Below, one piece after another: positions 1-7,903 of a stretch of 35,757 bases of DNA. Where the stretch lies: the NCBI GenBank assembly GCA_902797845.1, contig CADBUJ010000031.1, positions 1 through 35,757 of the forward strand. The letters are read 5' to 3'. Positions within the stretch are counted from its first letter, which is position 1. The number at the start of each line of letters is the position of its first letter. The translations under genes and the position numbers were made by a program. Below the pieces are notes generated by a model that was not told where the DNA came from, did no database searches, and saw only the letters and a program-made list of their open reading frames with translations. This DNA comes from an uncultured Eubacteriales bacterium. Lineage in GTDB: Bacteria > Bacillota > Clostridia > Lachnospirales > Lachnospiraceae.

Positions 1-6
1 ACTCAT
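1..6 (-). CDS. Start of a gene running off the left edge (partial)
   Basis: Only two codons (ATG AGT on the minus strand) are inside the window. The start is supported by a strong ribosome-binding site, GGAGGA, eight bases upstream (minus strand, plus positions about 13-20). A terminator-like hairpin lies just upstream at 43-68, and about 390 bp of non-coding DNA separates this start from rpsI. Nothing can be said about the product. Confidence 0.45.
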
Positions 7-42
7 AGACACTTCCTCCTTCGTGAAAAATGAAATAGAAAA

Positions 43-68
43 AGGACGCGGCCAAAAAACTGCGTCCT
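43..68 (-). terminator. Terminator-like hairpin directly upstream of the left-edge gene
   Basis: AGGACGC (43-49) pairs with GCGTCCT (62-68) across a 12-nt loop. On the minus strand the stem is followed by CTTTTTC and other T-rich sequence. It sits between the long leader and the GGAGGA site of the left-edge gene, so it could be an attenuator for that gene rather than the end of a transcription unit. Confidence 0.5.
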
Positions 69-403
69 ATGTAATCTTCATATTCATTTTTCGTCGAATC
101 GGAAGTTCGAACAGAATAGATTAGGATTAGAATGGTCAGATCCGATCAGATCAGTACAAACGATCTTTTCGACCGGAAGTTTCAGAAGAGCAATTCGCCG
201 GGGCGGATTTTCCTCCGAAAACCTGCTTTTGACATACGGCTTTGAGTGCTTTAAAAACCCGTTATTTTACTTTCTGTCATACCCCGTTTTTTCCCCATAA
301 ATTTAACTACTAAGGTACTTTTCCCCATTGGTTAACTACTAAATTCACGTCAAATTGTGTCAAAAACTGCGAAAACTCATCAAACGCTCACGGGCATAAA
401 AAG
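69..403. other. Non-coding stretch between rpsI and the left-edge gene
   Basis: No convincing gene is visible. It holds the two-copy direct repeat at 289-342 and an imperfect repeated element, roughly TTTTCG...CGGAAGTT, at about 87-108 and 166-182. A 17-codon minus-strand ORF starting near 232 lacks a ribosome-binding site and is not called. No T-box or known riboswitch signature was recognised. Confidence 0.5.
289..342. repeat. Two-copy direct repeat downstream of rpsI
   Basis: The unit is TTTTCCCCAT, then a variable 3-4 nt, then TTAACTACTAA. Copy one is 289-313 and copy two 319-342, so the starts are 30 bp apart, about three helical turns. The two halves of the unit are identical between copies while the middle differs, as in a protein-binding site with two contact blocks. 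The AGTAGTTAA half resembles, from memory, the AGTAGTAAATT arm-binding repeats of Tn916 integrase. That similarity is only suggestive. Confidence 0.6.
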
Positions 404-429
404 AGCCCGGAAATAATAATTTCCGGGCT
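398..429 (-). terminator. Intrinsic terminator of rplM-rpsI
   Basis: AGCCCGGAAAT and ATTTCCGGGCT (404-429) form an 11-bp stem with a short loop, followed on the minus strand by CTTTTT. It lies 25 bp past the rpsI stop codon. Confidence 0.9.
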
Positions 430-453
430 TTGTAGATATCCAATATGATTTGA

Positions 454-846
454 TTATCTCTTTGAGAACTGAGGAGCTCTACGTGCTTTCTTGAGACCGT
501 ATTTCTTTCTTTCCTTCATTCTGGGATCTCTTGTAAGATATCCTGCCTTCTTTAAAGGAGACCTGAAATCTGCATCTACCTGAAGAAGAGCTCTTGAAAT
601 GCCGTGTCTGATCGCTCCGGCCTGTCCTGTAAATCCGCCGCCTTTAACGGTGATGAGAAAATCGTATTTGTCTGCAGTATCTGTTAATACGAGAGGCTGC
701 ATAACGATCTTCTTTAAAGTCTCCAGTCCGAAATAATCGTCCAATGTTCTCTTGTTAATGCTTATATTGCCTGAACCGGGAGTGGCAAATACTCTTGCTA
801 CACTGCTTTTTCTTCTGCCGGTTCCGTAATATCTGACTTTATCCAT
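454..846 (-). CDS. rpsI: 30S ribosomal protein S9
   Basis: Ribosomal protein uS9, 130 residues, the usual bacterial length. It binds 16S rRNA in the head of the small subunit, and its C-terminal tail reaches the P-site tRNA. The N-terminal [14 protein letters not shown] block, the [19 protein letters not shown] core and the basic tail ending in QFSKR are all diagnostic. It lies 19 bp downstream of rplM, the near-universal rplM-rpsI pair, and shares its promoter at 1407-1435. A strong terminator follows. The 3' end of rpsI is an integration site for some mobile elements in Firmicutes, but nothing inside the window proves one here. Confidence 0.97.
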   Translation of the reverse strand: MDKVRYYGTGRRKSSVARVFATPGSGNISINKRTLDDYFGLETLKKIVMQPLVLTDTADKYDFLITVKGGGFTGQAGAIRHGISRALLQVDADFRSPLKKAGYLTRDPRMKERKKYGLKKARRAPQFSKR

Positions 847-865
847 GCCTAATCTCCTTTCCTAC

Positions 866-1300
866 TTATGCGATGTCCAGAACTTCGGGCTTCTGTGCTG
901 CCTGCTTGTGATCAGGTCCTGCATAAACGTGAAGTTTCTTTAACATGGCACTGCCAAGGGGGCCTTTGGGAAGCATACCCTTAACTGCGTGGTAGAAAAC
1001 ATCTTCAGGCTTCTTATTAAGCTGCTCCTTAAGTGTGATGGTCTTAACTCCTCCCACATAATCGGAATGAGAGAAATATGTCTTCTGCTGAAGCTTCTTG
1101 CCAGTTACCTTTACTTTTGCCGCATTTACAACTACCACATAGTCACCTGTGTCCATATGGGGTGTAAATTCAGGCTTGTTCTTTCCTCTAAGGATCTTTG
1201 CTACCTCAGATGCAAGGCGTCCGAGTGTCTTGCCATCTGCATCAACCAGATACCATTTCCTTTCTATGGAAGACGCTGTAGCCATATATGATTTATCCAT
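866..1300 (-). CDS. rplM: 50S ribosomal protein L13
   Basis: Ribosomal protein uL13, 144 residues from the chosen start, an early-assembling large-subunit protein. Diagnostic parts are [18 protein letters not shown] near the N-terminus, the [12 protein letters not shown] strand, and the LPKGPLG and [17 protein letters not shown] motifs near the C-terminus. The frame stays open to 1390, but the start at 1300 is preferred. GGAGG lies about 8 nt before it, the protein then begins as L13 proteins do, and the upstream frame overlaps the leader downstream of a consensus promoter. It is followed by rpsI. Confidence 0.96.
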   Translation of the reverse strand: MDKSYMATASSIERKWYLVDADGKTLGRLASEVAKILRGKNKPEFTPHMDTGDYVVVVNAAKVKVTGKKLQQKTYFSHSDYVGGVKTITLKEQLNKKPEDVFYHAVKGMLPKGPLGSAMLKKLHVYAGPDHKQAAQKPEVLDIA

Positions 1301-1400
1301 GGTATTCCTCCGTCTTTTTTCAAACTTGATTCCATGACTGATATGTACCTTAAAGCGTGCTTCCGGGGCATTGGGAGCCTGCTTACTCACATTGTCACAA
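1301..1400 (-). promoter_or_regulatory. 5' leader of rplM-rpsI, possible L13 leader
   Basis: About 100 nt separate the predicted transcription start (near 1400) from the rplM ATG. Structured leaders that bind L13 are known in front of rplM-rpsI in Firmicutes. The position and length fit, but I could not confirm the consensus structure by eye, so this is position-based only. Confidence 0.35.
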
Positions 1401-1406
1401 ATAGGT

Positions 1407-1435
1407 ATTATATTTTAAAGAACCGGTGATGTCAA
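1407..1435 (-). promoter_or_regulatory. Perfect sigma-A promoter for rplM-rpsI
   Basis: TTGACA (plus 1430-1435) and TATAAT (plus 1407-1412) read on the minus strand with exactly 17 bp between them. Both hexamers match the consensus in full, as expected for a ribosomal protein operon. Confidence 0.9.
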
Positions 1436-1452
1436 CCATAAAATCCGCATTT

Positions 1453-1962
1453 TCAGCGGCTAAACAGTACTTTTATAAAATCTTTTCCGTATGCGGGAAG
1501 ATCTGGCGGTCTTCTGGCAGATACGATGTTTCCGTCAATTACCGAAGGCTCGTCCACCCATACGGCTCCAGCATTTTCCATGTCATCCTTAATGCCGGGT
1601 GTGCTGGTTACGGTTTTTCCCTTCAGGATTCCTGCTGAGATAAGCACCCATCCTGCATGACAGATCTCTCCTATGACTTTGCCGTCATCATTCATGGAGC
1701 GTACTATATTGAGAACCTCGGGAAATCTCCTGAGTTTATCGGGAGCCCATCCGCCGGGTACCAGTAATCCGTCATAATCCTTAGGATCTATATCCTTGAA
1801 AGAAAGCTCCACTTCACAGGGAACACCGTACTTTCCGATATATTTACCGGGCTTCTCTGCCGCAAAATCCACCTGTACCCCTTCCTCTCTGAGACGATGG
1901 ACCGGATACCAAACTTCAAGATCTTCAAAATCTCCGCTGATCAGCTGCAATACTTTTTTCAT
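1453..1962 (-). CDS. DJ-1/PfpI family protein
   Basis: A 169-residue single-domain protein of the DJ-1/ThiJ/PfpI superfamily (type 1 glutamine amidotransferase-like fold). The nucleophile elbow is visible as GEICHAGW with Cys101 followed by His102, the residue pair seen in PfpI/YhbO-type members. The LVPGGWAPD loop and an acidic residue near Glu13-Glu16 complete the expected site. Family members have been described as intracellular proteases and as glyoxalase or deglycase-type stress proteins, so the substrate is uncertain. It starts 13 bp after hemW with the ribosome-binding site AAAGGGG, and is probably the last gene of a lepA-hemW-PfpI transcript. Its stop codon lies inside a weak CCGC/GCGG hairpin (1445-1459). 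Confidence 0.88.
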   Translation of the reverse strand: MKKVLQLISGDFEDLEVWYPVHRLREEGVQVDFAAEKPGKYIGKYGVPCEVELSFKDIDPKDYDGLLVPGGWAPDKLRRFPEVLNIVRSMNDDGKVIGEICHAGWVLISAGILKGKTVTSTPGIKDDMENAGAVWVDEPSVIDGNIVSARRPPDLPAYGKDFIKVLFSR

Positions 1963-1975
1963 TTTTTCCCCTTTC

Positions 1976-3106
1976 TTAGTCCAGTATAAAGTCTGCTAAC
2001 ACTGAGTTACTTATATCTACACCTTTTTCGGTAAGACGTATCATGTTGTCTTTTCGTGTCATAAGACCGTTTTTTATATTTCTTTCCAATGGCTCTTTGT
2101 AAAAATCTTCAAAGTCCCTGTGAAATCTTTCTTTAAAATCAAGGAGGTCGATTCCCTTTGTTAAACGGAGCCCTAAAAAAACAAACTCCTCTATTTCATC
2201 AGATTCAGATTCCTCTGTCATCTTTTTGTAGGATTCGGAATGCAGGTATTCATCCATATCTGATGTATTATAGGTTCTGTATTTTTTGGAGCCGATCCTT
2301 ACATAACCTGCTGCAGAAAGGCCGAATCCTAAATATTCCTCCATTGTCCAGTATCCGATGTTATGGATACACTGACGGCCATTTAAGGAATAATTAGATA
2401 TCTCGTAATGCTCGTAATCGCTTTCTTTTAGAAGCCTTTCCGTATCCCAATAAAGAAGTCTCTCCTCATCCTCGGAAAAGCCCGTATCCTTGCCGTAAAA
2501 TCTGTTGTAAAGCTCTGTACCCTCTTCCAGAATAAGGCTGTAAACGGAAATATGCTCAGGGGGAGGCGTAAGCTCCGTGATCCTTTTAATACCTTCAAGC
2601 TCCTCTTCTCTGGTGTCTGAAGGTATGGCTGTTATAAGATCAACATTGATATTTAAAAAGCCTGCCTGCCTGGCCGTTTTATATGCATCCTCAAATTCCG
2701 AGAATGTATGTATACGCCCGAGAAACTTTAAAGTCTTATCATATATGCTCTGAAGTCCTATGCTCAGCCTGTTGAATCCTGCATCCTTTAAGGATCTAAG
2801 CTTTACGATATCCACCGTACCCGGATTTGATTCTATGGATATCTCGCAGTCCTCTGCCAGATCATAATTCTCTCTTACTGCCTGAAGGATGTCACCTATA
2901 ACGCTTGGTGCAAGAACTGTAGGCGTTCCTCCTCCGAAATAGACCGATGTGATGCTTCTCCCTTTATATTCCCCTGCCCATTGTCTTATTTCTGAAATAA
3001 GTCTTTTTACATACAGTTCTCTAATCTCTTCCGGATAAACTCCCGAACAGAAATCGCAGTAACTGCATTTTTTTATGCAGAACGGAATATGGATGTATAT
3101 CATCAT
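1976..3106 (-). CDS. hemW: Radical SAM heme chaperone HemW
   Basis: A 376-residue radical SAM protein of the HemW (coproporphyrinogen oxidase-like) family. The [4Fe-4S] motif is at Cys10, Cys14 and Cys17 (HIPFCIKKCSYCDFC), followed by YFGGGTPT and the SAM-binding SIESNPGT strand. A C-terminal winged-helix-like region ends the protein. HemW proteins bind heme and deliver it to apo-enzymes rather than acting as an oxidase. The short N-terminus before the first Cys fits HemW and not HemN. It starts one base after the lepA stop, so translation is probably coupled; lepA-hemW is a common pair in Firmicutes. Confidence 0.93.
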   Translation of the reverse strand: MMIYIHIPFCIKKCSYCDFCSGVYPEEIRELYVKRLISEIRQWAGEYKGRSITSVYFGGGTPTVLAPSVIGDILQAVRENYDLAEDCEISIESNPGTVDIVKLRSLKDAGFNRLSIGLQSIYDKTLKFLGRIHTFSEFEDAYKTARQAGFLNINVDLITAIPSDTREEELEGIKRITELTPPPEHISVYSLILEEGTELYNRFYGKDTGFSEDEERLLYWDTERLLKESDYEHYEISNYSLNGRQCIHNIGYWTMEEYLGFGLSAAGYVRIGSKKYRTYNTSDMDEYLHSESYKKMTEESESDEIEEFVFLGLRLTKGIDLLDFKERFHRDFEDFYKEPLERNIKNGLMTRKDNMIRLTEKGVDISNSVLADFILD

Positions 3107-3107
3107 A

Positions 3108-4922
3108 TCATTTACGGTCCTCCAGTTTGAGCACGCTCATAAAGGCTTTCTGAGGGATCTCCACATTTCCTACCTGACGCATACGCTTCTTTCCCTCTTT
3201 TTGTTTCTCCAAAAGCTTTTTCTTTCTTGAAATATCACCGCCGTAGCACTTAGCCAGCACGTCTTTCCTGAGTGCTTTTACCGTTTCCCTGGCAATTATC
3301 TTGGAGCCTATAGCCGCCTGTATGGGTACTTCAAAAAGCTGTCTCGGTATTTCCTCCTTAAGCTTCTCGCACATCTTTCTCCCGCGGTCGTAGGCAGAGC
3401 CTGCGAATACGATAAATGAAAGTGCGTCCACTTCTTCTCTGTTTACAAGGATATCCAGTTTTACAAGCTCTGACCGCTGATATCCCTTTAACTCGTAATC
3501 AAAAGAGGCATATCCTCTTGACCTGCTCTTTAAGGCATCAAAAAAGTCGTAGATTATCTCGTTTAAGGGAAGCACATATTTAAGTAAGGCTCTTGTCTCC
3601 TCCAGATACTCTATGCCCACATATATGCCTCTCCGCTCCTGGCAAAGATCCATTATGGAACCGATATAATCGGTGGTCACCATTATTTCCGCATCCACCA
3701 CAGGCTCCTCCATGTATTCGATCAACGTGGGATCAGGCATATTGGAAGGATTCGTAAGTTCCATAAGGGTGCCGTCTGATTTATGCACTTTATATATAAC
3801 GGAGGGGGCAGTCGTTATTATGTCCATATCGAATTCCCTCTCCAGTCTTTCCTGAATGATCTCCAGATGAAGAAGGCCGAGGAATCCGCACCTGAAGCCG
3901 AATCCCAGGGCAACAGATGTCTCCGGTTCATAAAAGAGGGAGGCATCGTTAAGCTGAAGCTTTTCCAGAGCATCCTTAAGATCCTCATAATGAGAACCGT
4001 CTGCGGGATACATTCCGCAATATACCATGGGGTTAACTTTTTTATATCCAGGAAGAGCCTCGTCACAAGGGTCCTGAGCTTTGGTCACCGTGTCTCCCAC
4101 ACTGGTGTCCTTAAGATCCTTTATTGATGCGGTAAGATACCCGACCATGCCCGCAGAAAGCTTATCTGCAGGTATGAATCTGCCGGCTCCGAAATATCCC
4201 ACTTCCACAGCATCAAATTCCGCTCCCGTGGCCATCATCCTTATACGGTCTCCTGCCTTTACCGTTCCGTCCATGATGCGGAAAAATACTATGACGCCTT
4301 TATAAGGATCATATACGGCATCAAAAATAAGGGCCTTTAAAGGCTTATCATCATCTCCCCCGGGAGGAGGAAGTATCTTTATGATGTCTTCCATTACCTG
4401 ACCTATATTCGTGCCTGCCTTGGCAGAAATAAGAGGCGCATCCTCCGCAGGTATCCCTATTACATCCTCTATCTCTGTTTTAACTCTTTCGGGATCCGCA
4501 GAAGGAAGGTCTATTTTATTTATAACAGGCAGCACCTCAAGATCGTGATCTATGGCCATATATACATTTGCCAGAGTCTGCGCTTCCACTCCCTGAGCAG
4601 CATCCACCACCAGGACTGCTCCGTCACACGCTGCAAGGCATCTTGATACCTCGTAATTAAAATCCACATGTCCCGGGGTATCTATAAGATTGAAAATGTA
4701 TTCCTCCCCGTTTTCAGCCGTATAAAGAAGTCGGACTGTCTGAGATTTAATGGTTATGCCCCTCTCCCTTTCTATATCCATGTTGTCCAGGATCTGGGCC
4801 TGCATTTCTCTTTCAGGCAGTGTATGAGTCATCTCGATCATGCGGTCTGCCAATGTGGACTTTCCGTGATCTATATGAGCGATTATGCAAAAATTTCTTA
4901 TATGTTCCTTATCTATATTCAT
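3108..4922 (-). CDS. lepA: Elongation factor 4 (LepA)
   Basis: Translational GTPase LepA/EF4, 604 residues from the chosen start, the family's normal length. It acts on stalled or stressed ribosomes and in 30S biogenesis. The P-loop AHIDHGKST lies near residues 15-23, with DTPGHVDF (G3) and [10 protein letters not shown] (G4) after it. The LepA-specific C-terminal domain contains the [23 protein letters not shown] signature in part. The frame is open to 5030, but the ATG at 4922 has GGAGGT just upstream and gives the canonical beginning. The extension would cover the promoter at 4942-4949. hemW follows after one base. Confidence 0.95.
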   Translation of the reverse strand: MNIDKEHIRNFCIIAHIDHGKSTLADRMIEMTHTLPEREMQAQILDNMDIERERGITIKSQTVRLLYTAENGEEYIFNLIDTPGHVDFNYEVSRCLAACDGAVLVVDAAQGVEAQTLANVYMAIDHDLEVLPVINKIDLPSADPERVKTEIEDVIGIPAEDAPLISAKAGTNIGQVMEDIIKILPPPGGDDDKPLKALIFDAVYDPYKGVIVFFRIMDGTVKAGDRIRMMATGAEFDAVEVGYFGAGRFIPADKLSAGMVGYLTASIKDLKDTSVGDTVTKAQDPCDEALPGYKKVNPMVYCGMYPADGSHYEDLKDALEKLQLNDASLFYEPETSVALGFGFRCGFLGLLHLEIIQERLEREFDMDIITTAPSVIYKVHKSDGTLMELTNPSNMPDPTLIEYMEEPVVDAEIMVTTDYIGSIMDLCQERRGIYVGIEYLEETRALLKYVLPLNEIIYDFFDALKSRSRGYASFDYELKGYQRSELVKLDILVNREEVDALSFIVFAGSAYDRGRKMCEKLKEEIPRQLFEVPIQAAIGSKIIARETVKALRKDVLAKCYGGDISRKKKLLEKQKEGKKRMRQVGNVEIPQKAFMSVLKLEDRK

Positions 4923-4941
4923 AGGACCTCCAACCTCTGCG

Positions 4942-4949
4942 ATTATATC
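4942..4949 (-). promoter_or_regulatory. Extended -10 promoter of lepA
   Basis: TGATATAAT reads on the minus strand (TATAAT at plus 4942-4947, TG at 4948-4949 plus one base). A poor -35 (TTGTGC) lies about 18 bp upstream. It sits between the lepA start and the divergent rpsT promoter. Confidence 0.6.
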
Positions 4950-5023
4950 ATGTTGTGTTAAAGGAGCACAAGGAGCACTGCCTTGAATACCGCTGAAACA
5001 TTGAATTTTTTGGCAAAACACTG

Positions 5024-5052
5024 TTGACAATAAACCATCGTTTTATTATTAT
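5024..5052 (+). promoter_or_regulatory. Promoter of rpsT
   Basis: TTGACA at 5024-5029 and TATTAT at 5047-5052 with 17 bp between. This gives a leader of about 75 nt before the TTG start of rpsT. An overlapping TATACT at 5050-5055 has a less favourable 20-bp spacing. Confidence 0.75.
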
Positions 5053-5132
5053 ACTGTAGTATGTTTAGAAAGTATTCGTGTCTCAACTTTCCTAACGACT
5101 TTTGGTAAAGTTAAAATTTGGAGGTGTCACAG

Positions 5133-5420
5133 TTGGCAAATATCAAATCCGCTAAAAAGAGAATCCTTGTTTCCAAGACAAAGGCAGACAGAAATAAGGC
5201 TATCAAATCATCAGTAAAGACCTACGTTAAGAAAGTCTATGCTGCTATAGATGCAGGGGATCCCGAAGAAGCTAAGGCAGCTCTTTTAAAAGCTACCAGC
5301 GTAATCGACAAAGCTAAGTCAAAGGGTATCTTCCACAAGAATACTGCATCAAGGAAGATCGGTCGTCTTAATATCGCAGTCAACAAAATGTCTGCTGAAG
5401 GCGAAACCGCAGAAGAATAA
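5133..5420 (+). CDS. rpsT: 30S ribosomal protein S20
   Basis: Ribosomal protein bS20, 95 residues, a basic helical protein of the small subunit. The N-terminus ANIKSAKKRI and the later GIFHKNTASRKIGRLN motif are diagnostic. The start is TTG at 5133: GGAGGT at 5120-5125 lies 7 nt upstream, and the second residue then falls at the conserved MANIKSA position. A TTG at 5118, further upstream, would overlap the ribosome-binding site itself. This is the only plus-strand gene in the window. It is divergent from lepA and convergent with holA, has its own promoter at 5024-5052 and is followed by a strong terminator. Confidence 0.96.
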   Translation: MANIKSAKKRILVSKTKADRNKAIKSSVKTYVKKVYAAIDAGDPEEAKAALLKATSVIDKAKSKGIFHKNTASRKIGRLNIAVNKMSAEGETAEE

Positions 5421-5434
5421 TTCATTGCATTAAG

Positions 5435-5472
5435 CAGCAGGGGCAAACCCTCTTGGCCCCTGCTGTTTTTTT
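5435..5472 (+). terminator. Intrinsic terminator of rpsT
   Basis: CAGCAGGGGC (5435-5444) pairs with GCCCCTGCTG (5456-5465), followed by seven T. It starts 14 bp after the rpsT stop. There is no T-tract on the opposite strand, so holA transcription is not obviously terminated here. Confidence 0.92.
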
Positions 5473-5476
5473 GTGT

Positions 5477-6460
5477 CTATTTTCTGTTTAACAGGCTGCA
5501 GACATATATATCGATCGCCGCACCCTCTTCCATCCTTCCGGAGTTTATATCATCCGTTACCTGTATGCCTCTTTCGGCATATTCCTTAAGCTCCCTGAGA
5601 GAGAATCCAACAGATGCTCTTATCCTTTTCTCTGCAAGCCATTTTTTTATTCCCAGCTTATCTGCTATTTCCGTCGGGCGGATCCCCTTATCATATAGCT
5701 CTTTCACGAGTATAAGCTGTTCAAAATGCCTTTGTATCAAAGCTAAGGTGCTTCTTCCCGTACCTTTTAGCTTCAGCTGATCATTGTAGAGCTTTAAGGC
5801 TTTCCTGCTTTCCCCTGCCGCCATAAGATCTATCATTTCGAAGACCTTGTCTTCCATTTTAAAAGAGCATACTTCATCTATATCTTTTCTTTCGATATTT
5901 GCTCTTGTTCCAAGATAAGAAAAAAGCTTTTTTAATTCGTTGAGGATGTTGTCCATTCCGTTTGATACAGATGAGAGAAAATGATCCAGATCTGCAGCAG
6001 ATATCTTTTTCCCCTCTCTTTTTATAAGACCTGCCGCCCACTTGAATAAAGTCTCTTTATCAGGCGTATCCAGCCTTACCGCATATCCTTCCTTTGAAAC
6101 AGCCTTATAGAGCCTGCTCCTTGCATCGACTTCCTCTTCAGCGAAGATCAGCACTGTAGTATCGGGTATATCGCTAAGCTTATCCGGAAGATCAGAAGAT
6201 CTTTTCCCGAAAAGATCCGAATCTTCCACGATCACAACTCTTCTTTCCGAAAGGAAGGGCAGGGTCTCGCAGATATCAATAATATCCTTAACATCAGTCT
6301 TTTTCCCCTGGAACACTGTAATATTAAGGTCATCAGTATCTCCCGCCGCTCCTCTTTTAAGATGGTTTTTAAGCTGGTTGATCAGATATGGTTCGTTACC
6401 GTAAAGCAGATAAACTTTTTCAAATGTATTATTCTCTATATCAGAGTTGATCTTTTTCAT
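5477..6460 (-). CDS. holA: DNA polymerase III subunit delta
   Basis: A 327-residue clamp-loader subunit that opens the beta clamp. The N-terminal KVYLLYGNEPYLI motif, the FLSERRVVIVED strand and the C-terminal helical domain (KALKLYNDQLKLKGTGRS, then KLGIKKWLAEK) match the HolA family. It lies in the usual genomic place next to rpsT, which is common in Firmicutes. The start overlaps the 3' end of the M20 amidohydrolase by 20 nt, implying co-transcription and coupled translation. Confidence 0.93.
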   Translation of the reverse strand: MKKINSDIENNTFEKVYLLYGNEPYLINQLKNHLKRGAAGDTDDLNITVFQGKKTDVKDIIDICETLPFLSERRVVIVEDSDLFGKRSSDLPDKLSDIPDTTVLIFAEEEVDARSRLYKAVSKEGYAVRLDTPDKETLFKWAAGLIKREGKKISAADLDHFLSSVSNGMDNILNELKKLFSYLGTRANIERKDIDEVCSFKMEDKVFEMIDLMAAGESRKALKLYNDQLKLKGTGRSTLALIQRHFEQLILVKELYDKGIRPTEIADKLGIKKWLAEKRIRASVGFSLRELKEYAERGIQVTDDINSGRMEEGAAIDIYVCSLLNRK

Positions 6461-7646
6461 TTATCCCCTCTAAGAATTCCACTGCATAGCATGCATACAT
6501 AAGAGCCCCCACTCTCAGGGAATCTTCATCAATATCAAACCGGCTGTCGTGATGGGCACGGCAGGTATCAGGTCTATCGGGATCGTTCGAACCTACAAAG
6601 ACATATACTCCCGGCACTCGGATAATAAATTCTGCCATATCATCTCCGCCCAGATCCGGTGCGTGCTCTGTAACATTTTCCTGCCCGAGAAGGCTAACAG
6701 CCGTTCTTCTTGCCTCTTTTACAGATGCCTCATCATTTATAAGAGGTGATGTGTTATCCTTCCAGAAGAACTCCACCGAACCCCCGTATATTTCCGCTGT
6801 CTTTACAGATAATTCTTCGATCCTTTTCTTAGTTGCCGCTCTGAGATCCTGAGAAAAAGCACGTATCGTGCCCTCCAGTTCACCCTCTCCGGCAATAACA
6901 TTATAGGCGGTACCGGCAGATATCCTTCCGATACCGATAAGAAGAGTCTCCATGGGATCGGACATCCTTGTTACAAGAGACTGGATACCTATAAGTATCT
7001 GAGCACAGATATATGAAGCGTCCACACCGAACTGAGGAGTCGCAATATGTGCACTGTGTCCCTTTACCTTAATGGTAAATTGATCTACGGACGCATTCTG
7101 AGGTCCTGCAGATATACCCACGGTGCCTGCTCTTTTGCCTGAAGCCAGATGTATCCCGAAGGTCCTGTCTGCTCCGTCCACATAGCCTTCATCTACAATT
7201 ATCCTGGCTCCGTATCCTATCTCTTCTCCCGGCTGCCATATAAGCCTTACTGTTCCGCCGAAAATGTCTCTGTGCCTCGAAAGAGCTCTGGCCGCCCCAA
7301 GAAGAGAAGCGTTATGGGCATCATGCCCGCAGGCGTGCTTAACCCCTTCGAAACGTGATCTGTAAGGAACGTCATTTGTTTCTGTTACGGGGAGTGCATC
7401 GATGTCAGCCCTTAGGACTATTACCTTATTCCCCGGCTTTTCTCCCTTTATCTCAGCATAAACACCGGTGCCGGCAACTCTTTTATGCTCTATGGAAAGC
7501 TTATCAAGCTCTTCCTCTATTTTTTCCTGAGTTATGTATTCCTTTGCCGAAAGTTCTGCGTTTTCATGGAAATATCTTCTCAAGGCCACCACATAGTCAT
7601 GGTCCTTGGAAATATCTTCCGCAAGTATATTTTCAAGATCTGTCAT
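6441..7646 (-). CDS. M20 family amidohydrolase
   Basis: A 401-residue metallopeptidase of the M20D (hippurate hydrolase, N-acyl amino acid amidohydrolase, IAA-amino acid hydrolase) group. Metal ligands are recognisable: the HACGHDAH motif at 104-111 (with Cys106 as in M20D enzymes), IWQPGEE with Glu141-Glu142, and GIHLASG and APDLGGDDMAEF further on. It would hydrolyse N-acyl or N-benzoyl amino acids in the cytoplasm; there is no signal peptide. The ribosome-binding site AAGGAG lies 7 nt before the ATG. A TATAAT on the minus strand near 7700 may serve as its promoter. It overlaps holA. The exact substrate cannot be read from the sequence. Confidence 0.9.
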   Translation of the reverse strand: MTDLENILAEDISKDHDYVVALRRYFHENAELSAKEYITQEKIEEELDKLSIEHKRVAGTGVYAEIKGEKPGNKVIVLRADIDALPVTETNDVPYRSRFEGVKHACGHDAHNASLLGAARALSRHRDIFGGTVRLIWQPGEEIGYGARIIVDEGYVDGADRTFGIHLASGKRAGTVGISAGPQNASVDQFTIKVKGHSAHIATPQFGVDASYICAQILIGIQSLVTRMSDPMETLLIGIGRISAGTAYNVIAGEGELEGTIRAFSQDLRAATKKRIEELSVKTAEIYGGSVEFFWKDNTSPLINDEASVKEARRTAVSLLGQENVTEHAPDLGGDDMAEFIIRVPGVYVFVGSNDPDRPDTCRAHHDSRFDIDEDSLRVGALMYACYAVEFLEGINEKDQL

Positions 7647-7744
7647 ATATATCTCCTTTTACAGACTCTTGGTCCGTAACATCCTTTAAACATTGATTTC
7701 AACAGTAATTATATATTATTTCCGGATGCTTATGTATAAAGAAA

Positions 7745-7868
7745 TAAAAAAATAAGCCCTGCATTACAGGGCCCATTCTTCGAGAGGAGGGTCCGATCTG
7801 AAGATCAGACCGAACAAAATTATGAAAAAGATTAACTGTTGTAAGCTTTATGATGTTTACATCTTAGT
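7745..7868 (-). ncRNA. Candidate small RNA of about 120 nt
   Basis: In the metQ-amidohydrolase gap the minus strand shows all parts of a stand-alone small RNA. A promoter, TTCACA-18 bp-CATAAT (plus 7874-7903), puts the start near 7867. A 5' hairpin (GATG/CATC, 7852-7863) follows at once, then an A/U-rich single strand. Next is a strong hairpin (7790-7811) with the arms GGTCTGATCT and AGATCGGACC. An unpaired CCCTCCTCTCG comes after it, and a final GCCCTG/CAGGGC stem (7756-7772) is followed by TTATTTTTTTATT. C-rich unpaired stretches that pair with ribosome-binding sites are typical of Gram-positive regulatory RNAs. It could instead be a leader of the downstream gene. Confidence 0.45.
7746..7772 (-). 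terminator. Intrinsic terminator ending the candidate small RNA
   Basis: GCCCTG (7756-7761) and CAGGGC (7767-7772) form a stem with a 5-nt loop. On the minus strand it is followed by TTATTTTTTTATT. No coding gene ends here, because metQ already has its own terminator at 7939-7968. Confidence 0.7.
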
Positions 7869-7873
7869 TCATA

Positions 7874-7903
7874 ATTATGTTCAAATTTTGTAACATTTGT
7901 GAA
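7874..7903 (-). promoter_or_regulatory. Promoter of the candidate small RNA, with phased repeats
   Basis: TTCACA and CATAAT on the minus strand are each 5 of 6 matches to consensus and lie 18 bp apart. The -35 falls in a series TTCACAAA, TTCACAAA, TTACAAAA repeated every 10-11 bp (plus about 7886-7914), flanked by GTTCA...TGAAC. Confidence 0.45.

Noticed and set aside
198..232. Short minus-strand ORF of 17 codons in the left intergenic region
   Set aside because: No ribosome-binding site before its ATG and no sign of conservation.
289..342. CRISPR array
   Set aside because: Only two units with a 30-bp period and no spacer-length gap; no cas genes in the window.
1301..1390. N-terminal extension of L13 by 30 residues
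   Set aside because: It overlaps the leader downstream of a consensus promoter, and the ATG at 1300 has a proper GGAGG.
4923..5030. N-terminal extension of LepA by 36 residues
   Set aside because: LepA normally starts near the DKEHIRNF segment; the extension would cover the promoter.
7811..7900. Small plus-strand ORF of 23 codons beginning MKKINCCKLYD
   Set aside because: The GGAGG upstream is more than 25 bases away and locked in a hairpin; the minus-strand RNA explanation fits better.
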